Source: Candidatus Freyarchaeota archaeon (GTDB lineage Archaea > Asgardarchaeota > Jordiarchaeia > Jordiarchaeales > Jordiarchaeaceae). From it: DNA of 64,000 bases. The translations under genes and the position numbers were made by a program. A model generated the notes under the pieces. It did no database searches. It saw only the letters and a program-made list of their open reading frames with translations, and was not told the origin of the DNA. Position 1 is the stretch's first letter; each line of letters starts with the position of its first letter. The stretch spans positions 1-64,000 of the forward strand of contig JAUQZE010000006.1 in NCBI GenBank assembly GCA_030587365.1. The letters run 5' to 3'. Below are positions 44,696 through 53,665 of this stretch, in pieces.

Positions 44696-45127
44696 TTATG
44701 CTTCTTCGCCTGTCCTATCTTTTATCTCCTTTTTGAGCCATTCAATAGCTTCTTCACCATGCAGTAGATTTTTTAGATCCTTATCCAAATTTGTTGGTTC
44801 AACAACTACAAACCAACCCTCCCCGTAAGGATCACTGTTCGCCAGTTTAGGAGTTTTTACCACCCTTCCAATCTCCCTAATTACACCCCCCACCGGAGCG
44901 TATAATTTTCCAACCCACTTTCCAGTCTCTATGGAGCCGAAAACTTCTTGCTGATTCACTTTTGCGCCTATTTCTTTTATTTTCACGTATATCACTTTGC
45001 CCGCTATTTTTTGGGCGAAATCACTCCAGCCGATTCTGACACGACCATCCTTCTCAATTCTTGCCCACAGGTGATCCTTATTATAGTATAGTTCCTCTGA
45101 AAAGAGATACTTTCCGATTTCCTGCAT
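44696..45127 (-). CDS. gcvH: Glycine cleavage H-like lipoyl protein
   Basis: The product is about 143 residues from the ATG at 45127, which has AGGAG ten bases upstream; a GTG at 45166 is further out. The lipoyl motif is ETGKWVGKLYAPVGG, with the Lys in the position normally modified. The N-terminal DHLWARIEKDGRVRIGWSDFAQ matches GcvH. No GcvT, GcvP or lipoate genes are nearby, so its partner enzymes are encoded elsewhere. An alternative is a lipoate-binding carrier of an Hdr-like pathway; the sequence alone cannot decide. Confidence 0.88.
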   Translation of the reverse strand: MQEIGKYLFSEELYYNKDHLWARIEKDGRVRIGWSDFAQKIAGKVIYVKIKEIGAKVNQQEVFGSIETGKWVGKLYAPVGGVIREIGRVVKTPKLANSDPYGEGWFVVVEPTNLDKDLKNLLHGEEAIEWLKKEIKDRTGEEA

Positions 45128-45303
45128 ACTTATATTTCTCCTAGCTTCCATTTTTAAAGCGGACACTAAAACACGAGAAACATTATCCAGAACAAATTTA
45201 TGAGGTATATAAATAATTAATTCGTTAAATTTATATGATAAAAATACTTCCCTGCTTTAAAAATAACCCACTATCTATTAAGCCAATACTAGGAGGAAAA
45301 AAA

Positions 45304-46089
45304 GTGTCTCTTGATGAAATTGTGATATCCAAACTAATAATTAACTCCTACACAAAGGAACTAATCGAAGCATTAGACGTAGATGTCGTAATCGCGGGTT
45401 CCGGACCCACAGGACTCACAGCAGCAAAATATCTCGCGGAGGGCGGAGCCAAAACAGTCGCCTTCGAAAGAAAGCTGAGTACGGGCGGAGGATGCCACGG
45501 GGGAGGAATGATGTTCAACAAAATAGTGGTACAAAAAGAGGGAAAAGCCATCCTAGACGATTTCGGCATAAAAACAGTAGAACTTCAGAAAGGCTACTTC
45601 GTAGCAGACTCCCTAGAGACCGTCGCAAAACTAACAGCAGGCGCAATGGACGCAGGAGCCAAAATCTTCAACCTAATAAGCATCGAAGATGTCATGATTC
45701 GAGAAGCAGACAGAATCACCGGAGTAGTGATTAATTGGACTGCGGTGGAAATGGCCAAACTACACGTAGACCCCATGACCGTTAGGTGCAAATACTTGGT
45801 CGACGCAACAGGACACGACAGTGAGATTTGCCATGTTGTTCTAAGAAAAATCCCAGGAGCCAGGTTAGCAACAGAAACCGGTAGGATCATAGGCGAAAAG
45901 CCGATGTGGACCGAAGTAGGAGAAAAAATGCTCGTAGAAACCACAAAGGAAGTTTACCCAGGCCTCTTCGTAGCAGGAATGGCTGCCAATGCGGTTTCCG
46001 GCGGACCCAGAATGGGCCCAATATTTGGGGGAATGTTAATTAGTGGTAAGAAGGTGGCTATGGATATTTTGAAAAAGTTGAGCAAGTAA
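45304..46089 (+). CDS. thi4: Thiazole synthase Thi4, sulfide-dependent type
   Basis: The product is about 261 residues from GTG at 45304, preceded by AGGAGG with a seven-base spacer; the ATG at 45235 would give an unusual 23-residue extension. It has an FAD/NAD-binding Rossmann motif (VIAGSGPTGLTAAKYLAEGG), GGGCHGGGMMFN, DATGHDS and a C-terminal GGPRMGPIFGGMLISG. At the site where the yeast enzyme has the sulfur-donating Cys, this protein has His (KLHVDPMT), as in archaeal enzymes that use free sulfide. It makes the thiazole moiety of thiamine, complementing ThiC. Confidence 0.93.
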   Translation: MSLDEIVISKLIINSYTKELIEALDVDVVIAGSGPTGLTAAKYLAEGGAKTVAFERKLSTGGGCHGGGMMFNKIVVQKEGKAILDDFGIKTVELQKGYFVADSLETVAKLTAGAMDAGAKIFNLISIEDVMIREADRITGVVINWTAVEMAKLHVDPMTVRCKYLVDATGHDSEICHVVLRKIPGARLATETGRIIGEKPMWTEVGEKMLVETTKEVYPGLFVAGMAANAVSGGPRMGPIFGGMLISGKKVAMDILKKLSK

Positions 46090-46229
46090 TAAGAAATTAT
46101 TTTCTATTTTTGCAGTAAATTAGTGATGTTCGGTGAATAAGAACCAACTTGTAACATAAATTTGCAAACAGTTTTATTTAATTGTATATTTTAATAAGTA
46201 AGTGATTGATAAAAAAATAATGGGGGGGA

Positions 46230-47276
46230 TTATTTTACTTCGCGTTTCTCTGTTATTATACAGGCTGCTACGATGGTTATCAGTAGTATCGAAATTAGTA
46301 TTGTACCCGCAACAGTTGGATCTATTTGCTGTCCGAGAAGAAGGCTTGAAAAAGCGCCGCCGGTTGGGCTCGAATATATTGCCCATAATGCCCGATAGTA
46401 GCCAATTACGTCGATATTTACGTTTAGTATGCTGTTTGCTAAGCTTGACGGATCTAGGTATACTAGTGATCCACCAGCCGAACCTAGGAACATAGTGATG
46501 ATTCTTGAAAGGAGGTATACCATTAGTAGGTACATTATAGATATAACGCCCGCGATGAGGGGTCGGTTGACAATGGATGAAATCAGCATGGTTAAGGATC
46601 CAACTGTTAGAATGAAAATCCAAGTGATTATAATCATGTTGTTCGCAGCGTATATTGTAAAGCTTAGGCCCTCTGAGAGTATTCCTAGCGGGGCTAGGAT
46701 GGAGAATGCGAGTACAAAGTAAATTGTGTAAAACACTGCGGCGGTCAGGATTAAGCTGGTGAAAGCAAATGCGAAGAATTTTGTTAGGACGATCTGAGTT
46801 CTGTAGACTGGCTTTGAGACGAAAATTGGTAGGGTGCCCTTGTCGCGTTCACTCGCAATGATTCCACATGTGAGAAGTGCTGTCACGGCAGATATTGGAA
46901 TACCTGTATACCATAGTGTTGCAAAGCCAAACGATCTGAAGCCTACGCCCATGAGTTGTGCAAAAACGTCTCTGAAGGTTTGTATTGCCCCATTTTCGAG
47001 ATATATGCCGTTTAGGAATAGGCTGATTTGTACTTGGTTAAAATAGAGAGGATACTGTGTGATTCCATATACTAAGAGGATTATCATCATGGGCGCTACC
47101 ATGAATAGTGCGAAGAGTATAAAGAATTTTCCTCTATAGGAATTTTTCACCTCTTCCCAGAATAGTCGAAGGGATTGGCTTAGGATATTGGTTATTTTAT
47201 CGCTTATGGGTTCTTCTATTTTTGATGGTTTTTCTGGAACTGTTTTCGTTTTAACTCTCTTCTTGCTTTTGGACAT
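46230..47276 (-). CDS. ABC-2-type transporter permease
   Basis: The product is about 348 residues from ATG at 47276; longer starts run deep into the ATPase gene. It is a hydrophobic protein with six or more likely membrane segments, for example FFILFALFMVAPMMIILLVYG, ISAVTALLTCGIIASE, LILTAAVFYTIYFVLAF and ILISILLITIVAACII. The family motif SERDKGTLPIFVSKPVYRTQ follows the second helix. It overlaps the ATPase gene by 26 bases and is the last gene of a four-gene operon. It is likely an exporter. Confidence 0.88.
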   Translation of the reverse strand: MSKSKKRVKTKTVPEKPSKIEEPISDKITNILSQSLRLFWEEVKNSYRGKFFILFALFMVAPMMIILLVYGITQYPLYFNQVQISLFLNGIYLENGAIQTFRDVFAQLMGVGFRSFGFATLWYTGIPISAVTALLTCGIIASERDKGTLPIFVSKPVYRTQIVLTKFFAFAFTSLILTAAVFYTIYFVLAFSILAPLGILSEGLSFTIYAANNMIIITWIFILTVGSLTMLISSIVNRPLIAGVISIMYLLMVYLLSRIITMFLGSAGGSLVYLDPSSLANSILNVNIDVIGYYRALWAIYSSPTGGAFSSLLLGQQIDPTVAGTILISILLITIVAACIITEKREVK

Positions 47277-48201
47277 TTTTCGGTTCCCCCATAATTTGTA
47301 GGAAAATATCTTGAAGGCTTTCGCCCATGGGAGCGAACTTGATAAGTTGAACTTTGGCATCGACTAGTATTTTTGGCAGTTTCTGACCCAGCTGGTCTAC
47401 ATCCGCCGCCTGAATGAGTATGCGGTCATCGCTTCTGGTAACGCTTGAAACGAATGGTGATTTTTGAAGCTCGGGAATGATTACATCGGGTTTATCAACT
47501 ATTAGCTCGTAATCGCGTTTTCCTTTCATTAATTGCTCTTTTTTGATGTCCTTTAGTTTGCCCTGTGTTATCAGCTCACCCCGGTTTATAATTCCCACGT
47601 AATCGCTAACAATTTCAATCTCAGGAAGAACATGGCTGGATACAAACACGGTTCTGCCCTCTTTAGTTATGTCCTTAATTCTCTTGAGTATTTCATTGCG
47701 CCCTATGGGGTCAAGATTGCTGGTCGGCTCATCAAGAATAACAAGTTCGGGGTCACCCATTACCGCCTGTGCTAGTCCAAGACGCTGCTTCATTCCTGCA
47801 CTTAGAGTACCTATGGGTGCTTCGCCCCAGCCTCCAAGACCAACCCAATCCAATAGTTCTTCAGCATTTTCATCCACCCTAGCTGAAGGCATGTTCGATA
47901 GAATTCCGATGTAGCGTAAGAAATCTATGGCTTTAACTTCATCATGATAACCCATTCTCTCTGGTAGATAACCTATCTTCTGTCTAGCTTTAAATGAACC
48001 CGCCTTGTACCCGAAAACTTTGACTTCGCCTTTCGTTGGTGTGAGCAGTCCAAGTATGATCTTAATAGCGGTCGATTTTCCCGCTCCATTAGGCCCTAGT
48101 AGACCGTAACAGATTCCGTCAGGAACTTCTATATCGATTCCCTTGAGGGCTTGAAAATTGCCGAACACCTTCCTCAAATTATGAATTTCAATCGCTAACA
48201 T
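47251..48201 (-). CDS. ABC transporter ATP-binding protein
   Basis: The 316-residue protein has Walker A GPNGAGKST, signature LSAGMKQRLGLAQAVMG, Walker B LVILDEPTSNLDP and the H-loop SSHVL. The last 90 residues are an accessory domain (YELIVDKPDVIIPELQ ... LGQKLPKILVDAKVQL) typical of exporter ATPases of the ABC-2 class. It is cotranscribed with the two anchored secreted proteins upstream and the permease downstream. Confidence 0.93.
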   Translation of the reverse strand: MLAIEIHNLRKVFGNFQALKGIDIEVPDGICYGLLGPNGAGKSTAIKIILGLLTPTKGEVKVFGYKAGSFKARQKIGYLPERMGYHDEVKAIDFLRYIGILSNMPSARVDENAEELLDWVGLGGWGEAPIGTLSAGMKQRLGLAQAVMGDPELVILDEPTSNLDPIGRNEILKRIKDITKEGRTVFVSSHVLPEIEIVSDYVGIINRGELITQGKLKDIKKEQLMKGKRDYELIVDKPDVIIPELQKSPFVSSVTRSDDRILIQAADVDQLGQKLPKILVDAKVQLIKFAPMGESLQDIFLQIMGEPKNVQKQEES

Positions 48202-48212
48202 AGCAACATCTC

Positions 48213-48938
48213 CTAAATTTCCCGTCTTAAAGTTTTAAGCAGGCTCCGAGTCCATTTTCTCCAAGGCCAAGGAAGCATCAGTAGGAAAATCACTAGTGAT
48301 GGTATGAATAGGATCAGGAAGATTACACGCGCATAGTAATAATTGGAAATTCCAAGAGACACACCTAGCGTGGATTGCAATTGGTAAATGCTAGTCTGTC
48401 CTCCTTCTTTGATTTCTAACTGAAGCAGAAAACCACTATGTACATCGTAGTTAGCGATAATCGTTCTGTCCGATCCCGAATAAAAGACCACCTTTGTGTT
48501 CCTCACCAATTGTTGCACAGTTAACTCAGTTTCGCCCACAATAATACCAATGCTACCACTCATGTTTACAGGAGCCCCAATGGGCCACCATGGAGGAATC
48601 CACCAGAGAAAGTGTCCAGTAGTATTTGTTTCGAGTGTGAAAAGATTCTCCGTGCTGTATTGGATCGAACCAGTTAGGTTTTTCTCAGCTATAACAATCT
48701 CTGTTGCAGTACAGCCTGCAAACCAAATCAGGGGGAAGTCTAATCCGGTCAACATTGCAGTGCCGTTACTCTGTACAGTGTAGTCCTGTCTAAGATAGTA
48801 CAGTACAAACGGTGTAGTATTGGGATAGGTGGGTACAGGCTCTGGTTGGAAATAAACAACAGAGGTAATCCCTAGAATCACAGCAAGTATGATGAGAAAA
48901 GTTATGATTTTGCTTAGCACATAATTTTTTCGCATCAT
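48213..48938 (-). CDS. Membrane-anchored extracellular protein of the ABC operon (1)
   Basis: The 241-residue protein has an N-terminal membrane segment (IITFLIILAVILGITSVVYF), an extracytoplasmic domain of about 150 residues with many Asn-X-Thr/Ser sites, and a C-terminal membrane segment (ARVIFLILFIPSLVIFLLML) followed by basic residues. No enzyme motif is visible. The GAGGAGGTG site precedes the ATG. It resembles its upstream neighbour in architecture, so the two may form a heteromeric subunit or substrate-binding pair for the exporter. Confidence 0.65.
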   Translation of the reverse strand: MMRKNYVLSKIITFLIILAVILGITSVVYFQPEPVPTYPNTTPFVLYYLRQDYTVQSNGTAMLTGLDFPLIWFAGCTATEIVIAEKNLTGSIQYSTENLFTLETNTTGHFLWWIPPWWPIGAPVNMSGSIGIIVGETELTVQQLVRNTKVVFYSGSDRTIIANYDVHSGFLLQLEIKEGGQTSIYQLQSTLGVSLGISNYYYARVIFLILFIPSLVIFLLMLPWPWRKWTRSLLKTLRREI

Positions 48939-48941
48939 GTA

Positions 48942-49640
48942 CTACACCTCCTCAGCGCTTTCTTTCTTTAGTCTGCGCCTCTTTAGCCACTGATCCGTCA
49001 GAATCAATGTTATGGGTAACAGAAAGACCAAGAAAAGTGAACCATAGGTATAATAGTTAATCACCGGCGGCGTTTCGCTGGGATTAGGGAGCACTAAAGA
49101 TACTGCAGGTACATCACTAGCTAAATAGATAGATTCACTTCCATTGGTTGTCTCTATGGTAACCCTGAGATTAAAAGAAAGTTGAGAAGGAAAACCAACG
49201 GTATCTGGAAGTAAATACACAGTTCCAAGCTTTGATGGAAATAGAGTAAAGTTATGATAAAAGGGAGGAAACGGATAACTAAAACCAGTCATGTTTTCAT
49301 CAGATGCAAAGACATTGGAAATTGGAAACATAATTCCCGTATTTATTATAGAGTCAGTGTTTATAGTAATACCAGTGATATTTTGTTGTGGATCTAAACA
49401 TGTGGCGTTGATGCCTAGGGACCAGCCTGCGATATTGCCCGCTATCAAGACTCCGATATTAGTGGTTACAGTGAAATTTACTTGCATAGAGGATATAACG
49501 GTGAGGTTTTTAGGGATTTGGTATGTTTGCGTGGGTGTTATGATAGGTTGTGTGTAAACTGGTTGGGTCTGGGTTAGGAATATTGGTATTGCTAGGCTTA
49601 TTGTTAGAACTAGTATTAATAGTAGTGAGCGTTTTTTCAT
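48942..49640 (-). CDS. Membrane-anchored extracellular protein of the ABC operon (2)
   Basis: The 232-residue protein has a signal or anchor (SLLLILVLTISLAIPIFLT), an extracytoplasmic part rich in Asn, Thr and Pro with several glycosylation-type sequons, and a C-terminal membrane helix (NYYTYGSLFLVFLLPITLIL) with a basic tail. It is the first gene of the operon, three bases before the next one. No family is recognised. The palindrome just upstream suggests regulation by the divergent BlaI-type repressor. Confidence 0.65.
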   Translation of the reverse strand: MKKRSLLLILVLTISLAIPIFLTQTQPVYTQPIITPTQTYQIPKNLTVISSMQVNFTVTTNIGVLIAGNIAGWSLGINATCLDPQQNITGITINTDSIINTGIMFPISNVFASDENMTGFSYPFPPFYHNFTLFPSKLGTVYLLPDTVGFPSQLSFNLRVTIETTNGSESIYLASDVPAVSLVLPNPSETPPVINYYTYGSLFLVFLLPITLILTDQWLKRRRLKKESAEEV

Positions 49641-49676
49641 TCTTTTTCCCTTTTTCTTTTATTGTTTGAACTATTT

Positions 49677-49696
49677 ACAGTAGTACAAACTACTGT
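49677..49696. promoter_or_regulatory. Palindromic operator, probably for the BlaI-type repressor
   Basis: ACAGTAGT (49677-49684) and ACTACTGT (49689-49696) are perfectly complementary arms around ACAA. The site overlaps the expected transcription start of the ABC operon, about 25 bases from a TATA-like CATATAAATTT on the minus strand near 49705-49715, and lies 120 bases before the blaI-type gene. BlaI/MecI/CopY repressors bind TACA/TGTA-type palindromes, so binding here is likely but inferred. Confidence 0.6.
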
Positions 49697-49817
49697 ATGT
49701 AGTTAAATTTATATGATGGGAGTATATAAGAATTATGGTAAAGGGAAAAAGATTCTGGAAAATTAATACAAAGTTTATAAATCAGTTTTTAGGTAGAAGG
49801 TTAAGGGAAGGATAGTT

Positions 49818-50261
49818 TTGGTTGGTAAGCCTAATGTTTATGAATTTAAGCCTCATGAAAAGGATTTGTCGAAGGTTTTAGGTGATCTGGAATCGGAAGT
49901 GATGAAGACTGTTTGGAGACTTAAAAAAGCTTCTGTTCGAGATATTCATGAAGATATAAAGGCTAGGCGTCCCGTGGCTTTTAACACTGTGGCTACGATA
50001 CTCGACAGGCTTTATAAGAAAGAATTCTTAAGGCGTGAGTTGATTAGAGAGAAAGGGATATACTATGTTTATTCCCCCGCCCTGACTAGGAAGGAGTTTG
50101 AGGAGTTGGTTGCAAGGCATGTTCTGAGCGGACTTTTCGAATCTTTTGAGGACTCTACTATAATGTTTTTGCTCGAAAACCTACATATAAATAACCCCGA
50201 GTTAATAGAGGAAATTAAAAAACAGTTGAAAAAGATAAAGAATCAGAGCGGGTCCAAGTGA
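49818..50261 (+). CDS. BlaI/MecI-family transcriptional repressor
   Basis: The 147-residue protein has the family winged helix (LGDLESEVMKTVWRLKKASVRDIHEDI ... AFNTVATILDRLYKKEFLRRE) and a C-terminal dimerisation helix region (EFEELVARHVLSGLFESFED). In bacteria such repressors are inactivated when a membrane protease of the BlaR1/MecR1 type is triggered. The start is TTG behind AAGGATAG. It overlaps the protease gene by four bases, so the pair is translationally coupled. Confidence 0.9.
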   Translation: MVGKPNVYEFKPHEKDLSKVLGDLESEVMKTVWRLKKASVRDIHEDIKARRPVAFNTVATILDRLYKKEFLRRELIREKGIYYVYSPALTRKEFEELVARHVLSGLFESFEDSTIMFLLENLHINNPELIEEIKKQLKKIKNQSGSK

Positions 50262-51304
50262 TGAATTTATTTCTTGAAATTTTTAGAATAGTAAATGCAA
50301 TTATCAGATTAATAGGAGATGTTGTGGCCTCTCAATTCGGTGTTTCGTTCTTTTTTAATTTGTATCAAGTTACTATTCCTTTAGAGAAACTGCAATCGTT
50401 TTTGGGGGTTTTAGTTCTCTCAATGCCCCTCATATCTCTTATTGTTTGTAAAATTGTAAAAGAAGATGCGTACTCTATAAAAACTAAGGTTTGGCTGTTT
50501 ACCCTTTTCTTACCAATCATTTTTATTCCATTAAGGTTTTTTATTTCTCAGGTTTACTTGTTTGTTTTAGATAATCCTATTAGCCCAATATTACAAATTA
50601 GTTCTACCACAGAGTTTTTGACGTACTGTGTCATACAGTTAATCATTGCGTGTTTTGCGTTTCTTTTCACATTCAAAGGAATAAAGCTTGTTGGCAATCA
50701 CAACAGTGCACTAGCATCCAAACTAATCACACCATACAATAAAAGTGTTGAAGAGCGGAACCAGCTAAGAAACATTGCTACAAATCTTGTTCGACTGATG
50801 AAGGTGAATATGCCAGAAATCTTAGTTTTGAAGCTTGAAAACCCTATAATATTCACTGTGGATGCGAGCAAGAAAAAACCCTTAATAGTTGCTTCAAGTG
50901 GTTTGATCGAATTGCTGGACACTGAAGAACTGGAGGCTTGCTTGGGTCACGAACTAGCCCACATAATGAATAAGGATAGTTCTGTTAGAAAGGTATCCTC
51001 TTTTCTTCGGGCAATTATGTTTTACAATCCTTTAGGATACTTCATAGAGTCAACGATTTACTGTGAACGTGAATTTCTGGCGGACATGATATGCTCCCGC
51101 ATCACCAAGAAGCCCGAAGCCCTCGCATCAGCCTTAATCAAGATAGCCGAGAATACGAAAGACTCTGGTGGCTTATCAGTAAGACAGAAGGTTCTGTGCC
51201 TTTTCAAAAGCTACAAATTCTTGCTTAAGAAGCATCCACCCCTCGAAGAGAGACTAAAAAGATTAATGCGACTGGTCGAAACCAGAGTTCTTGTAAGAAC
51301 ATAA
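50258..51304 (+). CDS. M56/M48-type integral membrane metalloprotease
   Basis: The 348-residue protein has three or four N-terminal hydrophobic segments (residues about 40-60, 75-95 and 120-140) and a zinc-protease motif GHELAHIMN, followed by the third-ligand region CEREFLADM. This is the arrangement in BlaR1-like and HtpX-like proteases. No extracellular sensor domain is present, unlike BlaR1. Translational coupling to the BlaI-like repressor makes a signal-transducing role likely: protease activity would relieve repression of the divergent ABC operon. Confidence 0.85.
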   Translation: MMNLFLEIFRIVNAIIRLIGDVVASQFGVSFFFNLYQVTIPLEKLQSFLGVLVLSMPLISLIVCKIVKEDAYSIKTKVWLFTLFLPIIFIPLRFFISQVYLFVLDNPISPILQISSTTEFLTYCVIQLIIACFAFLFTFKGIKLVGNHNSALASKLITPYNKSVEERNQLRNIATNLVRLMKVNMPEILVLKLENPIIFTVDASKKKPLIVASSGLIELLDTEELEACLGHELAHIMNKDSSVRKVSSFLRAIMFYNPLGYFIESTIYCEREFLADMICSRITKKPEALASALIKIAENTKDSGGLSVRQKVLCLFKSYKFLLKKHPPLEERLKRLMRLVETRVLVRT

Positions 51305-51382
51305 TTATAACTTTTTATCGTCTCCTTTCCTTTTCGAAATCCTTATTATAGGACTAAAAGTAGTTTCAACGGAGGCGCTTAA

Positions 51383-51568
51383 ATGAGTTCAGGAAATGTA
51401 ACCTGCCCCAAGTGCGGGTTCACCTTTAATCTCTCCTACTCAAGAACGTTTGCCTGCGGTCCCTGCCCCAGCGCGGCTCTAGGAGACTGCGGCTACATAA
51501 AATGCCCCAAATGCAAGAACGAATTCCAATCCCCCAGAGGCCAACAGATGCGGAGATGGAAATTCTAA
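51383..51568 (+). CDS. Small double zinc-ribbon protein
   Basis: The 61-residue protein has CPKCGF, a central CGPCPSAALGDCG and CPKCKNEF, giving two or three metal sites in a compact fold. A GGAGG sits nine bases before the ATG. It lies between the M56 protease and AOR on the same strand with separate intergenic spaces. No function can be assigned. Confidence 0.75.
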   Translation: MSSGNVTCPKCGFTFNLSYSRTFACGPCPSAALGDCGYIKCPKCKNEFQSPRGQQMRRWKF

Positions 51569-51734
51569 ATCACACCACAAAATAAATGGCATCCACATAA
51601 TAAATGATATTTAATCGCGTTGCTACTTCCTTTTGTATATAATTTTAAATATGGGCACGTTTAATTTTTAAGATAAAGTAAAGATTCTAAAAGTGATAAA
51701 AACTAAAAGAAGTTAATCTTAGGAGAAGATTGTT

Positions 51735-53573
51735 ATGGGCGGATATCTCGAAAAAATTCTGAGAGTAGACCTTTCAAAGGGAAAAATAACAACCGAGAAA
51801 CTAAAAGAGGAAACTCAAAAGAAATATTTAGGCGGATCAGGACTGGCAGCGAGAATACTTTATGACGAGCTTAAACCGGGAATCGACCCCTTGGGACCAG
51901 AGAATAAAATGGTTTTCGCCACAGGACCCTTAACAGGCACAAAAGCCCCCTCCTCGGGAAGACACCTTGTCGCCGCTAAATCCCCCCTAACCGGAATCTG
52001 GGGCGAAGCCACATCAGGAGGTTTTTGGGGTGCTGAACTCAAATTCGCGGGCTTTGACACTATCGTTGTTGAGGGTAAATCAGAAAAACCAGTATATCTC
52101 TGGATTAAAGACGGTGTAGCGGAGCTAAAAGACGCCAGCAAAATCTGGGGTAAGGATGCTTATCAAACAGAGGATATGATACGAGAAAGCCTCGGGGACA
52201 AGAAAATAATAGTTTCCTCAATAGGACCCGCGGGAGAGAAACTGGTTAAGATAGCGTGCATTATGAATGATAAGGACAGAGCGGCTGGCAGATGTGGATT
52301 AGGAGCGGTTATGGGCTCCAAAAAATTGAAAGCCATCGCTGTGCGCGGAACACAATCAATACCAGTAAAAGACCCGGAAAAATTTGATGAAAGCGTAAAA
52401 AAAATACGTGAAGCACTAAAAGCAAACTTTTTGGTTGATGGAGTTTCCAAACAAGGCACAAATAGCGCACTCTCAAGCCTCAACATGATGGGAACTCTTC
52501 CAACACAATACTACAGAGAGGGAGTCTTTGAAGAAGCAAACAAGATTGACGGAAACGCGTTAATGGAGATAACAACCAAAAAATTTGCCTGTTACGGATG
52601 CTCAGTGGCTTGCGGCAGGGGACACGTAGAAGTGAAGTCCGGACCCTTTGCAGGCACATCTGGCGCTGGACCGGAGTACGAAACAGTCGCCGCATTCGGC
52701 TCACTATGCATGAATAGCGATTTGGGAACAATAGTTAAAGCTGGTATAATCTGTGACCAACTCGGAATAGACACCATCTCAGCTGGAAACATTGTAGCGT
52801 TCGCTATGGAGTGCTACGAGAAAGGAATACTAACGAAAAAGGACGCCGAGGGAATGGAACTAAAGTGGGGAAACCCCGAAGCCATAGTGAAGCTGGTGGA
52901 AAAAATAGGCGTGAAAGAGGGAATAGGAAAAACACTCTCAGAGGGCGTGAGAAGCGCCTCAAAGAAGCTTGGAAAAGGATCAGAAGAATTCGCAATGCAT
53001 GTCAAAGGTCTTGAAACACCGATGCACGAACCAAAAGGCTACAAAGGCCTAGGATTAGGCTACGCCACATCAAACAGAGGCGCATGCCACCTAAGACCAG
53101 CATCACAACTGGTCGAAATGATGTCCCAAGCAAAACCAGAACTAGGATTCACCAAAGTAGCCGGAGCATACGAAGTCGAAGGCAAAGGACCAGTAATAAA
53201 AGGATTACAGGACTTCAAAACCATGGTGGATTCCCTAGTCTCATGCAACTTCATCTACGAATTATACGCTTATCTCCCAGACGAACTAGCAAAAATGCTC
53301 ACAGCACTAACAGGATACGACTTTAAAATAGGAGACCTAGTAAAAATAGGCGAACGAGCTTTTAACCTACAAAGACTATTCAACTTAAGAGAAGGTATAT
53401 CAGGAAAAGACGACAACCTCCCCAAAAGATTCCAAGAGGAAAAGACCACCAAGGGGCCCACCGCAGGCCAAGTGGTTGACCTCGAACCGATGCTCAACGA
53501 ATACTACGCAGCAAGAGGCTGGGACGAAAAAGGAATCCCCACAAAGAAAAAACTCACAGAACTCGGACTCTAA
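51735..53573 (+). CDS. aor: Aldehyde:ferredoxin oxidoreductase (tungsten-pterin)
   Basis: The 612-residue protein oxidises aldehydes to acids with ferredoxin as acceptor. Motifs are N-terminal LGGSGLAARIL, GPLTGTKAPSSGRHLVAAKSPLTG, the [4Fe-4S] site CYGCSVACGRG with a later Cys in SCNFIYEL, and the pterin-binding EPKGYKGLGLGYATSNRGACHL. Length is usual. The start is ATG after AGGAGAAG. The 3' two-thirds of the coding strand is strikingly T-poor and A/C-rich. Mo/W cofactor genes in the window would support it. A clear T-tract terminator follows. Confidence 0.95.
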   Translation: MGGYLEKILRVDLSKGKITTEKLKEETQKKYLGGSGLAARILYDELKPGIDPLGPENKMVFATGPLTGTKAPSSGRHLVAAKSPLTGIWGEATSGGFWGAELKFAGFDTIVVEGKSEKPVYLWIKDGVAELKDASKIWGKDAYQTEDMIRESLGDKKIIVSSIGPAGEKLVKIACIMNDKDRAAGRCGLGAVMGSKKLKAIAVRGTQSIPVKDPEKFDESVKKIREALKANFLVDGVSKQGTNSALSSLNMMGTLPTQYYREGVFEEANKIDGNALMEITTKKFACYGCSVACGRGHVEVKSGPFAGTSGAGPEYETVAAFGSLCMNSDLGTIVKAGIICDQLGIDTISAGNIVAFAMECYEKGILTKKDAEGMELKWGNPEAIVKLVEKIGVKEGIGKTLSEGVRSASKKLGKGSEEFAMHVKGLETPMHEPKGYKGLGLGYATSNRGACHLRPASQLVEMMSQAKPELGFTKVAGAYEVEGKGPVIKGLQDFKTMVDSLVSCNFIYELYAYLPDELAKMLTALTGYDFKIGDLVKIGERAFNLQRLFNLREGISGKDDNLPKRFQEEKTTKGPTAGQVVDLEPMLNEYYAARGWDEKGIPTKKKLTELGL

Positions 53574-53600
53574 AACACAAAAGCAAACTAAAATTTCAAA

Positions 53601-53620
53601 CTCCCTTTTTTCTCCTTTTT
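53601..53620 (+). terminator. Oligo-T terminator after aor
   Basis: Two T-runs (53606-53611 and 53616-53620), separated by CTCC, follow the aor stop codon by about 30 bases. This is a typical archaeal intrinsic termination signal. Confidence 0.55.
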
Positions 53621-53665
53621 AACAAAAAATTTGGTAAAACAAATGATAAAGGCTTCTGCCCCTGA

